A stretch of DNA of 62,058 nucleotides from an uncultured Clostridia bacterium (GTDB taxonomy: Bacteria; Bacillota; Clostridia; UMGS1810). The stretch is from positions 1 to 62,058 of the forward strand of contig CAKSIN010000014.1 of NCBI GenBank assembly GCA_934463115.1. Reading direction: 5' to 3'. The first letter of the stretch is position 1. The number at the start of each line of letters is the position of its first letter. The translations under genes and the position numbers were made by a program. The notes under the pieces are model-generated. The model searched no databases. It saw only the letters and a list, made by a program, of their open reading frames with translations, and was not told the DNA's origin. Positions 17,056-25,450 of this stretch are shown piece after piece.

Positions 17056-17174
17056 AAACCGTACATGACGCGCCGGAAAAAGGCTGCAAAATTATTGCAG
17101 CTCGTTTTCCTAAATTCAATACCGAAAAATGGAAGAAGATTAAATTCGGTATTGAATTTGCGCTATGTACGGTT
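17056..17174. repeat. Three-armed palindromic element
   Basis: AAACCGTACATGACGCG at 17056-17072 pairs with CGCTATGTACGGTTT at 17161-17175, closing two internal hairpins: the conserved 43-bp hairpin (17072-17114) and a perfect 15-bp stem AAATTCAATACCGAA / TTCGGTATTGAATTT (17112-17126 and 17145-17159). The result is a three-way junction. No coding potential. Confidence 0.6.
17072..17114. repeat. Conserved 43-bp hairpin, copy 2
   Basis: Same hairpin as at 6788-6830: outer stem ggaaaa/ttttcc, inner stem gctgca/tgcagc around aaattat. Two inner pairs differ from copy 1 by compensating changes. Confidence 0.6.
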
Positions 17175-17252
17175 TTTATTCGTGCTACACGTCAGCTGCT
17201 CACTTTCAATGCCGTTCGCCGAAGGGGCAATTTTTTGCGGCAAAACCCGTAG

Positions 17253-17330
17253 GGAACGGTTATCAACCGTTCCGCCGATAACCGCAATCGTTTGAATATA
17301 TACACTATTTGGCTCATCCACGAGGAAGTT
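17253..17330. repeat. Degenerate dispersed palindromic repeat
   Basis: agggaacggttatcaaccgttccgccgataaccgcaatcg closely matches the start of the element at 61 and carries the same palindrome. It then continues with cactatttggctc, shared with the copies at 6.6 and 23.7 kb. It lies just beyond the end of the YesN-like gene. Confidence 0.65.
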
Positions 17331-17343
17331 TGACACATTCTTG

Positions 17344-18378
17344 TCACGAATTATTCTGCAAATGTTTATTTTGCAGATATTCGCTCGGGGTAAGTCCTGT
17401 AAATTTCTTAAACATTGTAGAAAAATAGTGCGAATTGCTGAAACCCAGCTCGTCGGCAATTTCGTACACCTTATACTTCCCGGTGTCGAGCATTTGCTGC
17501 GCCTTGAACATCTTTGAGTCGTTAATGTAATCAAGGACGGTTTTGCCCGTCTCCTTTTTAAACAGCCGGCTGAGGTGCACCACGCTCAGGTTCACATGTC
17601 CGCTCACTTCTTCGAGCGAGAGTTTGCGCTTGTAGTTATTGTCTATGTATTCCATTGCCATTTTAATATGCTTGGAGATATTCATCATGCTGTGCTGGCG
17701 CATATTGCGGATGATATTGTCCACACAGGCGCGGAACAGGTCTATCAAATCTTCTATATTTTCCGAGTTTTCCACAAGTTTTTTCAGGCTGGCTGTGTCG
17801 CAGTGCTCGCCGTTGTAGATTATTGCCGCGCTGCGGATTTCCGCCATGGAAGATATGATATTTACATAGTACTCGCGCACAAATTTAATCTCCTCGTTGC
17901 CGAGACGGCGCGTTTCCTTTGCAATCTGCTCGGCATAGCTCGTTACAGAGAGCGCGTCGAGGTCGGATATTGCCGAGATAAACAGTGAGCAAAGAGAGTT
18001 CAGGTTTTCAATCTTCATGGAATTTATCGCTTTGTTGATGCATTCCGAGAGCTTGTGGTGGTTGATAGGCTTTACCAACAAATCAAAAACATTGAGCCCG
18101 ATTGCGCGCTGCGCCTTTTCAAAATCGCGGAAACCGGTTATCACGATTACCTTTGCCCTCGGGCGGACGCGCGCAATCATCTCCAGGCCGTCGGTATTGG
18201 GCATAAATATATCGGTAATGATTATGTCGGGATCATGCTCGGATATCATCCGCGCTCCCTCGGCACCGTTTTGCGCCTCCGCTACCACAACACATTCCGG
18301 AATATCGCGCGATATAACCTTTGCGAGCGATTTCCTTATTGGGAGTTCGTCGTCAATAATCAATACTTTATACTTCAT
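17344..18378 (-). CDS. YesN-type response regulator (REC + AraC HTH)
   Basis: 344-residue cytoplasmic regulator. The receiver domain (1-120) has the acidic pair DD at 9-10, phospho-acceptor Asp56 in IITDIFMPNTDG, Thr in VIVITGF and Lys in LVKPI. A middle linker (about 125-235) precedes a C-terminal AraC-type double helix-turn-helix (about 240-340) ending ELGFSNSHYFSTMFKKFTGLTPSEY. The ATG has aaggaggctcaac upstream. It follows the YesM-like kinase gene by 44 bases, last of three genes. Its likely targets are the divergent lplBCA genes and the downstream exported enzymes. Confidence 0.93.
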   Translation of the reverse strand: MKYKVLIIDDELPIRKSLAKVISRDIPECVVVAEAQNGAEGARMISEHDPDIIITDIFMPNTDGLEMIARVRPRAKVIVITGFRDFEKAQRAIGLNVFDLLVKPINHHKLSECINKAINSMKIENLNSLCSLFISAISDLDALSVTSYAEQIAKETRRLGNEEIKFVREYYVNIISSMAEIRSAAIIYNGEHCDTASLKKLVENSENIEDLIDLFRACVDNIIRNMRQHSMMNISKHIKMAMEYIDNNYKRKLSLEEVSGHVNLSVVHLSRLFKKETGKTVLDYINDSKMFKAQQMLDTGKYKVYEIADELGFSNSHYFSTMFKKFTGLTPSEYLQNKHLQNNS

Positions 18379-18422
18379 GTTGAGCCTCCTTGATTTTTGC
18401 TTTTCGGTAGTAATACAATCGT

Positions 18423-20135
18423 CTATTCATCGTTTTCCTGTATTGCAATCCTGATTGTTACCGTGGTAAATTTGCCTTTTTCGCTGTCTATTTTCAGCCG
18501 GTAGCTGTCGCCGTAGAGCAGCTTGAGCCGCCTGTTTACATTGGTCAGTCCGATGCTCTTTCCCTTTATCGGCACACCGTCGGAAAAAGCGTTGTTCATT
18601 TCGCAGACAGCCTCTTTTTCCATTCCGATTCCGTTGTCGCTGAGCGTTATGCACAGGTCGCTGCCTTCTTTTTGTGCATTTATTGTAATCACACCGTCTC
18701 TGTCCGACGGAATCATCCCGTGAATCACTGCGTTTTCCGCAATAGGCTGCAAAATCAGGCTCGGCATGGGAATGCTCAAAAGAGCGCTCTCAACATGCTT
18801 TTCCATTGTGATTCTGTTGCCGTAGCGTATTCGCATTATTGTAATATAGTTGTCCAAAAGGGTTATTTCGTCACCAAACGTGTGTTTGCTGTCGGAGTGG
18901 TAGCCGATACCCTCTTCAATAAGCGACGCAAGCGCCATGGTTATTTCAGATATCTCTTCCACATCGTATATCGCGGCAAAGCTGTTAATTGCCTCCAGTG
19001 TGTTGAATATAAAGTGCGGGTTTATCTGCGACTGGAGCATTTTCAGCTCGGATTCGCGCTGCATAAGAGCCTGTTTGTAGTTGGTGTTTATCAGGTCGCT
19101 TATGCGTGCCGTCATTGTTTCAAAACTGTTGTAGAGTGCATTAACTTCACGCGTGGTGTACTCGCGCGGTTTTGTGAACACATCGTTTTCGCCCCATGAC
19201 TGCATGCTTTTCTCCAGCTCCGAGATTGGCATTACGACCGTTTGATTTATTTTTTTCGAAAAATACATCGCCGTTATTATCGCCACACTGCACAGCAGCA
19301 GCACAAGCGCCAGCAGCAGATAAACTATCTTGTAAATGCTCCACTTGCTTACCCGGTACACAAGCTCCCATCCTGTTATCGGCAGCGGTGTGTACATGTA
19401 GTACATGTTTGGGTATGAGTCTGTGCCCTCGGTTCTGCCAATAATTTTTTGCATTGTTTTTTGCGGCATGTCGAATCCGTTTAATATCGGCTGGTTTGTG
19501 TCGGAGAGTATGCAGAACTCGCCTTTGTCAAATTTGCCTCCGGGAGCTGCCATGTTGTAAAACACACGTACATTTATCTGAAACTGCACCGTGCCGCGTT
19601 CGGCTCCGGTGTAGGGATCGCGGATTTTGCGAATAAAGAATATGTTGGAGGTATTGCTTTTGTCATATGTCATATACCACACATAGTTTTTCTTGTTTTT
19701 ATCAAGCAGGCTTGCGGCTTTTGAATATCCTATCGAGCCGGAGTCGAACATTTGGCTTCTGCCCTGAGATACCGTGTAGTCCTGCTTGTCAACGGTAAGT
19801 TTTATAGCTGTGATATCGGGATTTTGCGCCAAAATATTGTTCAGCACATCTGCGCGGTAGGTGTTGATATCTTCGCCGAACGATACCACATTCACAAAAT
19901 CCGAATCATACATCAGCGACTGCGACAGGTCAAAGATATTTTCGGCGTAGCTGTTTATTTTGTCGGATATATCGTCAAAGACAGAGTTTATATTGTTAAA
20001 AGCCTGCGTTTTGAGTATGCTCAGGGTGATTGCCGTGGAGATAACTCCGATAAGCAGAATAGACACCGCCGCCTGAAGTATAAATGACAGAAATATGCTC
20101 TCACGCAGTGTTTTTTCCCGTTTTGGTTTTATCAT
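18423..20135 (-). CDS. YesM-type sensor histidine kinase
   Basis: 570-residue membrane kinase. Helix one (about 12-37) and helix two (about 270-295) flank an extracellular sensor domain of about 230 residues; a HAMP-like linker follows, then the His_kinase block with phospho-acceptor His in QINPHFIFNTLEAINSF and the ATPase domain with N-box ENAVIHGM and G-box DNGIGM and GIGLTNVNRRL-like sequence (here SIGLTNVNRRLKLLYG). It phosphorylates the YesN-type regulator encoded next. The start overlaps the preceding binding-protein gene by ATGA, with gaggtgag inside that gene, so kinase and binding protein are translationally coupled. Confidence 0.94.
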   Translation of the reverse strand: MIKPKREKTLRESIFLSFILQAAVSILLIGVISTAITLSILKTQAFNNINSVFDDISDKINSYAENIFDLSQSLMYDSDFVNVVSFGEDINTYRADVLNNILAQNPDITAIKLTVDKQDYTVSQGRSQMFDSGSIGYSKAASLLDKNKKNYVWYMTYDKSNTSNIFFIRKIRDPYTGAERGTVQFQINVRVFYNMAAPGGKFDKGEFCILSDTNQPILNGFDMPQKTMQKIIGRTEGTDSYPNMYYMYTPLPITGWELVYRVSKWSIYKIVYLLLALVLLLCSVAIITAMYFSKKINQTVVMPISELEKSMQSWGENDVFTKPREYTTREVNALYNSFETMTARISDLINTNYKQALMQRESELKMLQSQINPHFIFNTLEAINSFAAIYDVEEISEITMALASLIEEGIGYHSDSKHTFGDEITLLDNYITIMRIRYGNRITMEKHVESALLSIPMPSLILQPIAENAVIHGMIPSDRDGVITINAQKEGSDLCITLSDNGIGMEKEAVCEMNNAFSDGVPIKGKSIGLTNVNRRLKLLYGDSYRLKIDSEKGKFTTVTIRIAIQENDE

Positions 20136-21490
20136 TGACCGCTCACCTCACAGACTCCGATTTGCCGGTTTGCCGTCATTGTTTCTTCCAGCGCCCGGGC
20201 GGCGGTTATATTTCCGGACAGAATGTCCGGCAGCCTTTTTTGAATTGTTTTGCTCCACACATACCGGTATGTTATGTCAATCGGCATACGGGTAACTTTG
20301 GTAGCGTTTCCGACGGCAATTTTGCATTTTGCCACAAGCGGCATTTTGTATTCTTTGTTTTCAATGTCTTTTACCGTCATAATATCGTTTGTCTGAGCAA
20401 GATACAGGCGCAGTGTGTTGGCATTTGTGAGGTATTTCACAAACTTCATTATCATGTTCCGGTTGTTTTTGTATGCCTGTTTATTAACAAATATTGTGTA
20501 ATCTCCGGCATTGTATGCCACTGTGGAAAACACCACCTTGCTTTCCTCTCTTTTGGCATACGGAAACGCTATTACCTCATATTTTTCGGTGTATTCGGCA
20601 TAGCTTGTGCTGTGGTTGATATCGTTTATAAATCCGTTGGTTTCCACTATCATGGCGGCTTTGTCATCCAGAAACATCTTTTTTGCGTCGTCTGCGGACA
20701 TATGTGAATACTTCCTCGGAAACGCGCCTGCGATATACAGATTGCACATTTCTTTCATTGCGCTCATGTATTGCGGCGGCAGACCGGCGGAGGTGCTGCC
20801 CGATGAAATTTCACCCTCAAACATGGATGTGATAATCTGATACAGATAAAGATTTGAGTCATTTGAGCCGAATGCCACAGGCGTTACCCCGGATGCCGAA
20901 AAGGTGTTTACCGCCGACAGAAAGTCCGAATATTTTTTCGGAATGGACAGACCGTATTTTGCAAATAAATTTTTGTTGCAGTACAATAGCACATACTCAA
21001 CGTCTGTCGGTATGCCGAATATCTGCCCGGAATCACCCTCGACAAATCGAAACATCTCGCGGTCGAATGAGTCGCTCCATTTGGTATCTTTCGCAAATTC
21101 GCTCTGCAAATCCGCTATGTATCCGCGGCGGCACAGGCTCATAATGTCGTATGATGGCGGAGCTATTATCACATCCGCTGCACAGCCGGAAGAAAAATCG
21201 GCAGACAGCCTGGCATAAAACTCCTCGTCGGAAAGAGATGTGTTCGTTATGCTTACATTTGGCTCAATATCCGAATACGCGTTAATAATATCGGACATGG
21301 CAATGTTTTTTTCACTGTAGCCGCCCCCGGCGGTGAGCATATTTATGCGTTCTATATGTGTTTTATTTTCGTTTGCGTCGGACAGACCGCTCACCTGAAC
21401 AATAATAAGAACAAGCACGGCAAGCGTTGCCGATACTACGGCAGCTATCAAAAAAAGCCAAATTTTTTTACTTCCTTTTAATATATCCAT
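20132..21490 (-). CDS. Membrane-anchored extracellular solute-binding protein (family 1) linked to a two-component system
   Basis: 452-residue extracytoplasmic sugar-binding-type protein. Instead of a lipobox it has an uncleaved-looking N-terminal helix (about 9-33) with no cysteine, so it should remain anchored. Features of the fold are NMLTAGGGYSEKNIAMSDIINAYSDIEPNVSI at the start of lobe one, AADVIIAPPSYDIMSL and FGIPTDVEYVLLYCNKNLFAKYGL. It is first in the operon and overlaps the kinase gene by four bases; lplA, the transport binding protein, is separate. The arrangement suggests this protein presents the sugar to the kinase sensor domain rather than feeding the transporter. That role is inference. 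Confidence 0.88.
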   Translation of the reverse strand: MDILKGSKKIWLFLIAAVVSATLAVLVLIIVQVSGLSDANENKTHIERINMLTAGGGYSEKNIAMSDIINAYSDIEPNVSITNTSLSDEEFYARLSADFSSGCAADVIIAPPSYDIMSLCRRGYIADLQSEFAKDTKWSDSFDREMFRFVEGDSGQIFGIPTDVEYVLLYCNKNLFAKYGLSIPKKYSDFLSAVNTFSASGVTPVAFGSNDSNLYLYQIITSMFEGEISSGSTSAGLPPQYMSAMKEMCNLYIAGAFPRKYSHMSADDAKKMFLDDKAAMIVETNGFINDINHSTSYAEYTEKYEVIAFPYAKREESKVVFSTVAYNAGDYTIFVNKQAYKNNRNMIMKFVKYLTNANTLRLYLAQTNDIMTVKDIENKEYKMPLVAKCKIAVGNATKVTRMPIDITYRYVWSKTIQKRLPDILSGNITAARALEETMTANRQIGVCEVSGQ

Positions 21491-21514
21491 TCATTCATCA
21501 CCCGTTATATTAAT

Positions 21515-21541
21515 TTTATACCATATAACCGGATTTTGCAA
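21515..21541 (-). promoter_or_regulatory. Possible promoter of the sensory operon
   Basis: On the minus strand TTGCAA and TATAAA lie 15 bases apart, about 25 bases upstream of the binding-protein start. Spacing is short, so the assignment is weak. Confidence 0.3.
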
Positions 21542-21559
21542 CATCAAAATAATAACAAT

Positions 21560-21625
21560 TTGTTCAAAATGTAATCACAATTGCTATATATGGATAAAAA
21601 TTCTGATAGAAAATTGAACAAAATG
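21560..21625 (+). promoter_or_regulatory. Candidate response-regulator site pair in the divergent region
   Basis: TTGTTCAAAATG (21560-21571) and TTGAACAAAATG (21614-21625) are direct repeats differing only at two central bases, spaced 54 bases apart, about five helical turns. They lie between the sensory operon and lplB, where a YesN-type regulator would be expected to bind. A TATAAT follows at 21660-21665. Confidence 0.35.
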
Positions 21626-21715
21626 ATTTATTTTTTGATTTAAATACTTTGTCCGGTAGTTTATAATTATTGTATCGAAAGTATTACGATAAAATTAAGA
21701 TAAAGGATGGCTGCT

Positions 21716-22678
21716 ATGTTAAATCAAAAAAACAAATCCGCATCGCAGACAGCGATCGGTCACCGAAGGCTCGGCAGATCTTCTATCGGTACCAATGCCG
21801 CATTTCTGCTAATGGTGCTGCCGGGATTTCTGCTCACATTTGTATTTTGCTACATGCCTATGGGCGGACTCGTAATTGCATTCAAAAATATCGACTATGC
21901 CAAAGGTATCTTCGGCAGTGACTGGGTGGGACTAAAGAATTTTAAGTTCCTGTTTGACAGCCCGGATTTGCCGGTTATTCTGCGAAATACTATAGGATAC
22001 AATCTTGTAACAATTATATTGGGCGCAATAATTCCTACAATATTTTCAATAGGCTTCAGCCTGCTGCGCAACAAACGCGGCGGTAAAGTATATCAGACGC
22101 TCATCATGCTACCGTACTTTATCAGCTGGATAATCGTTACATACATAGTGTATTCGTTTCTTTCATACAAAACCGGTCTTGTGAATCATCTGCTTGCTGC
22201 AATGGGCAAGGAACCCGTCAATTGGTACAGTGCGGTTAAGATGTGGCCGTATCTGATTGTTTTTCTCGGATTGTGGAAAAGCGTGGGATATTCCACTGTA
22301 GTGTATATAGCCACAATATCCGGTATAGACAGCTCACTGTACGAGGCGGCGGCAATAGACGGTGCAAACAAGTGGCACCAGATATGGTATGTCACACTCC
22401 CGGAGCTTTCGTCGGTTATCATAATAATGCTTATTCTTGCTATAGGTAAGATTCTCAATGCCGACTTCAGTTTGTTCTACAACGTACCGATGGAGAGCGG
22501 AGCGCTTATGCCGGTTACAAACGTAATCAGTACCTATGTGTACAGAGCGCTTATGCTCAATGCCGATGTCGGCATGAGTTCGGCGGCAGGCTTCTTCCAG
22601 TCGGTTGTTGGATTTATGCTGGTTATGCTTGCAAACTGGGTTGTTAAAAAGATAGATGAAGAAAAATCAATGTTCTGA
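21716..22678 (+). CDS. lplB: LplB-type oligosaccharide ABC transporter permease
   Basis: 320-residue membrane permease of the LplB/YteP family, which imports complex saccharides. Six hydrophobic helices are visible and the coupling loop EAAAIDGANKWHQIWYVTLPEL is the EAA motif. The N-terminal helix sequence LMVLPGFLLTFVFCYMPMGGLVIAFKNI is typical of the family, as is MLPYFISWIIV. I start at 21716, eight bases after aaagga. First of lplB-lplC-lplA. No ATPase gene is in the locus; these systems usually use a shared MsmX-type ATPase encoded elsewhere. Confidence 0.93.
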   Translation: MLNQKNKSASQTAIGHRRLGRSSIGTNAAFLLMVLPGFLLTFVFCYMPMGGLVIAFKNIDYAKGIFGSDWVGLKNFKFLFDSPDLPVILRNTIGYNLVTIILGAIIPTIFSIGFSLLRNKRGGKVYQTLIMLPYFISWIIVTYIVYSFLSYKTGLVNHLLAAMGKEPVNWYSAVKMWPYLIVFLGLWKSVGYSTVVYIATISGIDSSLYEAAAIDGANKWHQIWYVTLPELSSVIIIMLILAIGKILNADFSLFYNVPMESGALMPVTNVISTYVYRALMLNADVGMSSAAGFFQSVVGFMLVMLANWVVKKIDEEKSMF

Positions 22679-22697
22679 AAAGGAGGGCATATAAACA

Positions 22698-23618
22698 ATG
22701 AAAAAACTCAAATCAGATGCAAGTCATATTGAAAACGTGAATATGGTCTCCAAACCGGCAAACGTGCTGCTCAATATTTTCTTTATATTGGTGTGCACGA
22801 CATGTGTGTATCCCATGCTGCTTGTAATTGCCACATCGTTCAACAGCGAGGACGCAATTGCCAAATTCGGTTTCACTGTAATTCCGAGAGGCTTTACGCT
22901 GTATGCATACGAATACATTCTCACCAATGCAAGCACGATTTTGCATGCGTACGGTGTAACGATATTTGTTACGGCGGTTGGCACAGTGCTTACCGTTGTT
23001 GTGTGTGGTTTGTACGGCTATGCTATCTCACGAAAAGAATTTAAATTCCGCAAGGTGTTTACATTCTATATGTTCTTTACAATGCTTTTTTCGGGCGGAA
23101 CAGTGCCGTGGTATCTTATCTGCACAAGAGTGCTTCATATAAACAACACAATATGGGCGCTTATACTCCCGATGGTGTGCAGTGCATGGAACATAATTAT
23201 ACTAAAGACTTTTTTTCAGACCTCCGTACCGGACGCAATAATCGAATCCGCAAGACTGGATGGTGCGTCGGAGTTTCGCACATTCTTTAGGATAGTGTGT
23301 CCTATATCACTTCCCGGTCTTGCAACAATAGCGTTGTTTGCAATGCTCGGTTACTGGAATGATTACTACTTCCCGATGATGCTTACCACCAAACCGGAAC
23401 TGCAGAATCTGCAGCTGTATCTGTATAATATATTAAAAACCGTGTCTATGCTTTCGCAAATGGCAAGCGGAGCGGGAGAGACAGCTATCAAACAGCTTCC
23501 TAAGGAGAGTGCAAGAATGGCAATATGCGTTGTGTCGGTCGCACCGATAATATTTGCATATCCGTTTTTCCAGAGGTACTTTATTCAGGGACTTACCGTT
23601 GGAGCTGTTAAGGGATGA
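22698..23618 (+). CDS. lplC: LplC/YtcP-type oligosaccharide ABC transporter permease
   Basis: 306-residue partner permease with about six helices. Family marks include the N-terminal CVYPMLLVIATSFN, the helix block FMFFTMLFSGGTVPWYLICTR and the coupling loop ESARLDGASEFRTFFRIVCPISLPGL. The C-terminus ending YFIQGLTVGAVKG is the classic LplC/YtcP tail, so the gene is complete. A perfect aggaggg site precedes it, 19 bases after lplB. A long hairpin-rich repeat separates it from lplA. Confidence 0.94.
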   Translation: MKKLKSDASHIENVNMVSKPANVLLNIFFILVCTTCVYPMLLVIATSFNSEDAIAKFGFTVIPRGFTLYAYEYILTNASTILHAYGVTIFVTAVGTVLTVVVCGLYGYAISRKEFKFRKVFTFYMFFTMLFSGGTVPWYLICTRVLHINNTIWALILPMVCSAWNIIILKTFFQTSVPDAIIESARLDGASEFRTFFRIVCPISLPGLATIALFAMLGYWNDYYFPMMLTTKPELQNLQLYLYNILKTVSMLSQMASGAGETAIKQLPKESARMAICVVSVAPIIFAYPFFQRYFIQGLTVGAVKG

Positions 23619-23635
23619 TGAGGGGTTTTCGTGTG

Positions 23636-23850
23636 CGGAGAATTAAACTCCCTCCGAGGATGCTTACGCATCCCCACCTCCCTCGGGGATAGAGGCAAAA
23701 AAGCAGGGAACGACCTGTGCGTCGTTCCGCACTATTTGGCTCCCTCGCCGACCGAATCGAAGATGAGACCTGGCTGCGGCAGGTGGCGCCCCTCTATTTG
23801 GCTCCCTCCTTGAGGGAGCTGTCACCGACAGGTGACTGAGGGAGTACATG
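23636..23850. repeat. Hairpin-rich dispersed repeat inside the lpl operon
   Basis: Combines three blocks seen elsewhere: ctccgaggatgcttacgcatccccacctccctcgg (as at 128-164), gaacgacctgtgcgtcgttc, and the gaccgaatcgaagatgagacctg / gagggagctgtcaccgacaggtgactgagggag block (as at 6.67 kb). Several stable hairpins are present, including ctccctcc-ttga-gggag and ctgtcaccgacaggtgac. No gene. It sits between the permease and binding-protein genes. Confidence 0.7.
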
Positions 23851-23896
23851 AAAATTCCCATTGATAAAACAATAAAAATTAAAAAGGAGAACGAAG

Positions 23897-25318
23897 ATGA
23901 AAAAAAGAATTGTAACACTACTGATTGCACTGGCAATGATAACAACATGCTTTGCCGGATGCACAAAAAAGACAGCCGGAAAAGACGGCTTGTACACAAT
24001 CGACTGGTACTTTGTATGCAGTACCGCGCCGAAGGATGTAGCGTCGGTAGAAGCGAAAGCCGATGAATACCTGAAAGACAAAATCGGTGCAAAACTCAAA
24101 CTGCACTACCTCACATGGGCGCAGTACTGGGAAAAAATCAACATGATGAATGCCGGCGGCGAAAAGTATGATATCTGCTGGACATGTGCGGATAACTACA
24201 AACTCGATGTTGCGAAAAATGCATACCTCGAAATAAACGACCTTATGGATAAATACGCACCCAAGACAAAAGAAATTGTGGGCGAGGAATTCCTCAAAGG
24301 TTCGCAGATAAACGGCAAGAACTACGGTATCCCGGCAAATAAGGATAAAGGGCACTCATCCGGAATTCTCTACCGAAAAGACCTTGCGGACAAATATCAG
24401 CTTACCGAAAAGCTCAACAACATAAAGAGCTTTGACGATTTGTATCCGATACTTGACGTCATTAAAAAGAACGAACCTGAGATAGAGCCGCTTTCAGAAA
24501 GCAGAAGCCAAAGTTATAAAGATATGGACTTTTTCAGTTGCTTTGCATTTCCAGCTGGAGTTTACATTGATAACCCGGATAAAGTTGTAAACTATGTTGA
24601 ATCACCGGAATACAAAGCTGCATGCGAAAAATCAAGAGCAAATTTTATAGGTGGATATTCGTGGCTGGAGGATGCAGCAGATGAAAATTATTTTGTTACA
24701 TTTTCAGGACTAAAACCCGGAAAGGATAAAGAACTCAGCGGCTCAAGAAAATATGAGTGGGTACAGGTGGAACTCACAGACCGCTATATGACGGCAGGCG
24801 ACGCTATCGGTTCGCTCATGGCAATATCGCGCACAAGCGAAAATCCCGAAAAGGTAATGCAGTTCCTGGAGCTCTTTAACACCGACAAATACCTAAACAA
24901 CCTTATTGTATTCGGTATAGAGGGCAAACACTACAAAAAGATTGATGATAACACAATCGAACCTATCAAGAATTCCGGCTACGGCAACGCAGGTATGCAG
25001 TGGGTATTCGGAAACACATTCATAAACTACAATGTTAAGGGCGAAGATCCCAACAGAGTAAAGGAAATGGAAGCGTTCAACGACACTCTTATTCCGGCGG
25101 CAGACCTCGGATTTGTGTTCAACAGCGAAAATGTCAAAACAGAAGTCGGCGCATGCCAAAATGTAAAAACCGAATATGAGGAACGCCTTGCAAACGGTCA
25201 GGAGGATGTGGATAAACTTCTTAAAGAATACATCTCCAAGCTAAGAACTGCCGGTTCGGAAAAGATAGTAAACGAAGCAAAAAAACAGTATAACGAATGG
25301 AGAAAGAATAAAAAGTAA
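23897..25318 (+). CDS. lplA: LplA-type extracellular solute-binding lipoprotein
   Basis: 473-residue lipoprotein that binds an oligosaccharide outside the cell for LplBC. The signal peptide ends in the lipobox FAGC (cysteine about 21). The mature protein has the family start DWYFVCSTAPKDVASVEAKADEYLKDKIGAKLKLHYLTWAQYWEKINMM-like layout, DICWTCADNY, and a C-terminal DUF3502-like region. Start has aaaggagaacgaag upstream. Unlike the anchored binding protein at 20132-21490 it has the lipid anchor expected for transport. Bases about 24484-24720 use noticeably more A/T-ending codons than the rest of the gene, possibly a recombination tract. Confidence 0.92.
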   Translation: MKKRIVTLLIALAMITTCFAGCTKKTAGKDGLYTIDWYFVCSTAPKDVASVEAKADEYLKDKIGAKLKLHYLTWAQYWEKINMMNAGGEKYDICWTCADNYKLDVAKNAYLEINDLMDKYAPKTKEIVGEEFLKGSQINGKNYGIPANKDKGHSSGILYRKDLADKYQLTEKLNNIKSFDDLYPILDVIKKNEPEIEPLSESRSQSYKDMDFFSCFAFPAGVYIDNPDKVVNYVESPEYKAACEKSRANFIGGYSWLEDAADENYFVTFSGLKPGKDKELSGSRKYEWVQVELTDRYMTAGDAIGSLMAISRTSENPEKVMQFLELFNTDKYLNNLIVFGIEGKHYKKIDDNTIEPIKNSGYGNAGMQWVFGNTFINYNVKGEDPNRVKEMEAFNDTLIPAADLGFVFNSENVKTEVGACQNVKTEYEERLANGQEDVDKLLKEYISKLRTAGSEKIVNEAKKQYNEWRKNKK

Positions 25319-25450
25319 TTTTGACAATGCATGTTGAAAAACATGTTGGATATTTGAAAATATTGCAAAAACAATAGCGGTAATATTTACTGTATGTGTA
25401 AAATCAGCGGTATATTACATAGATTTTGAAAAAAAGGAAGGAGATTTACA

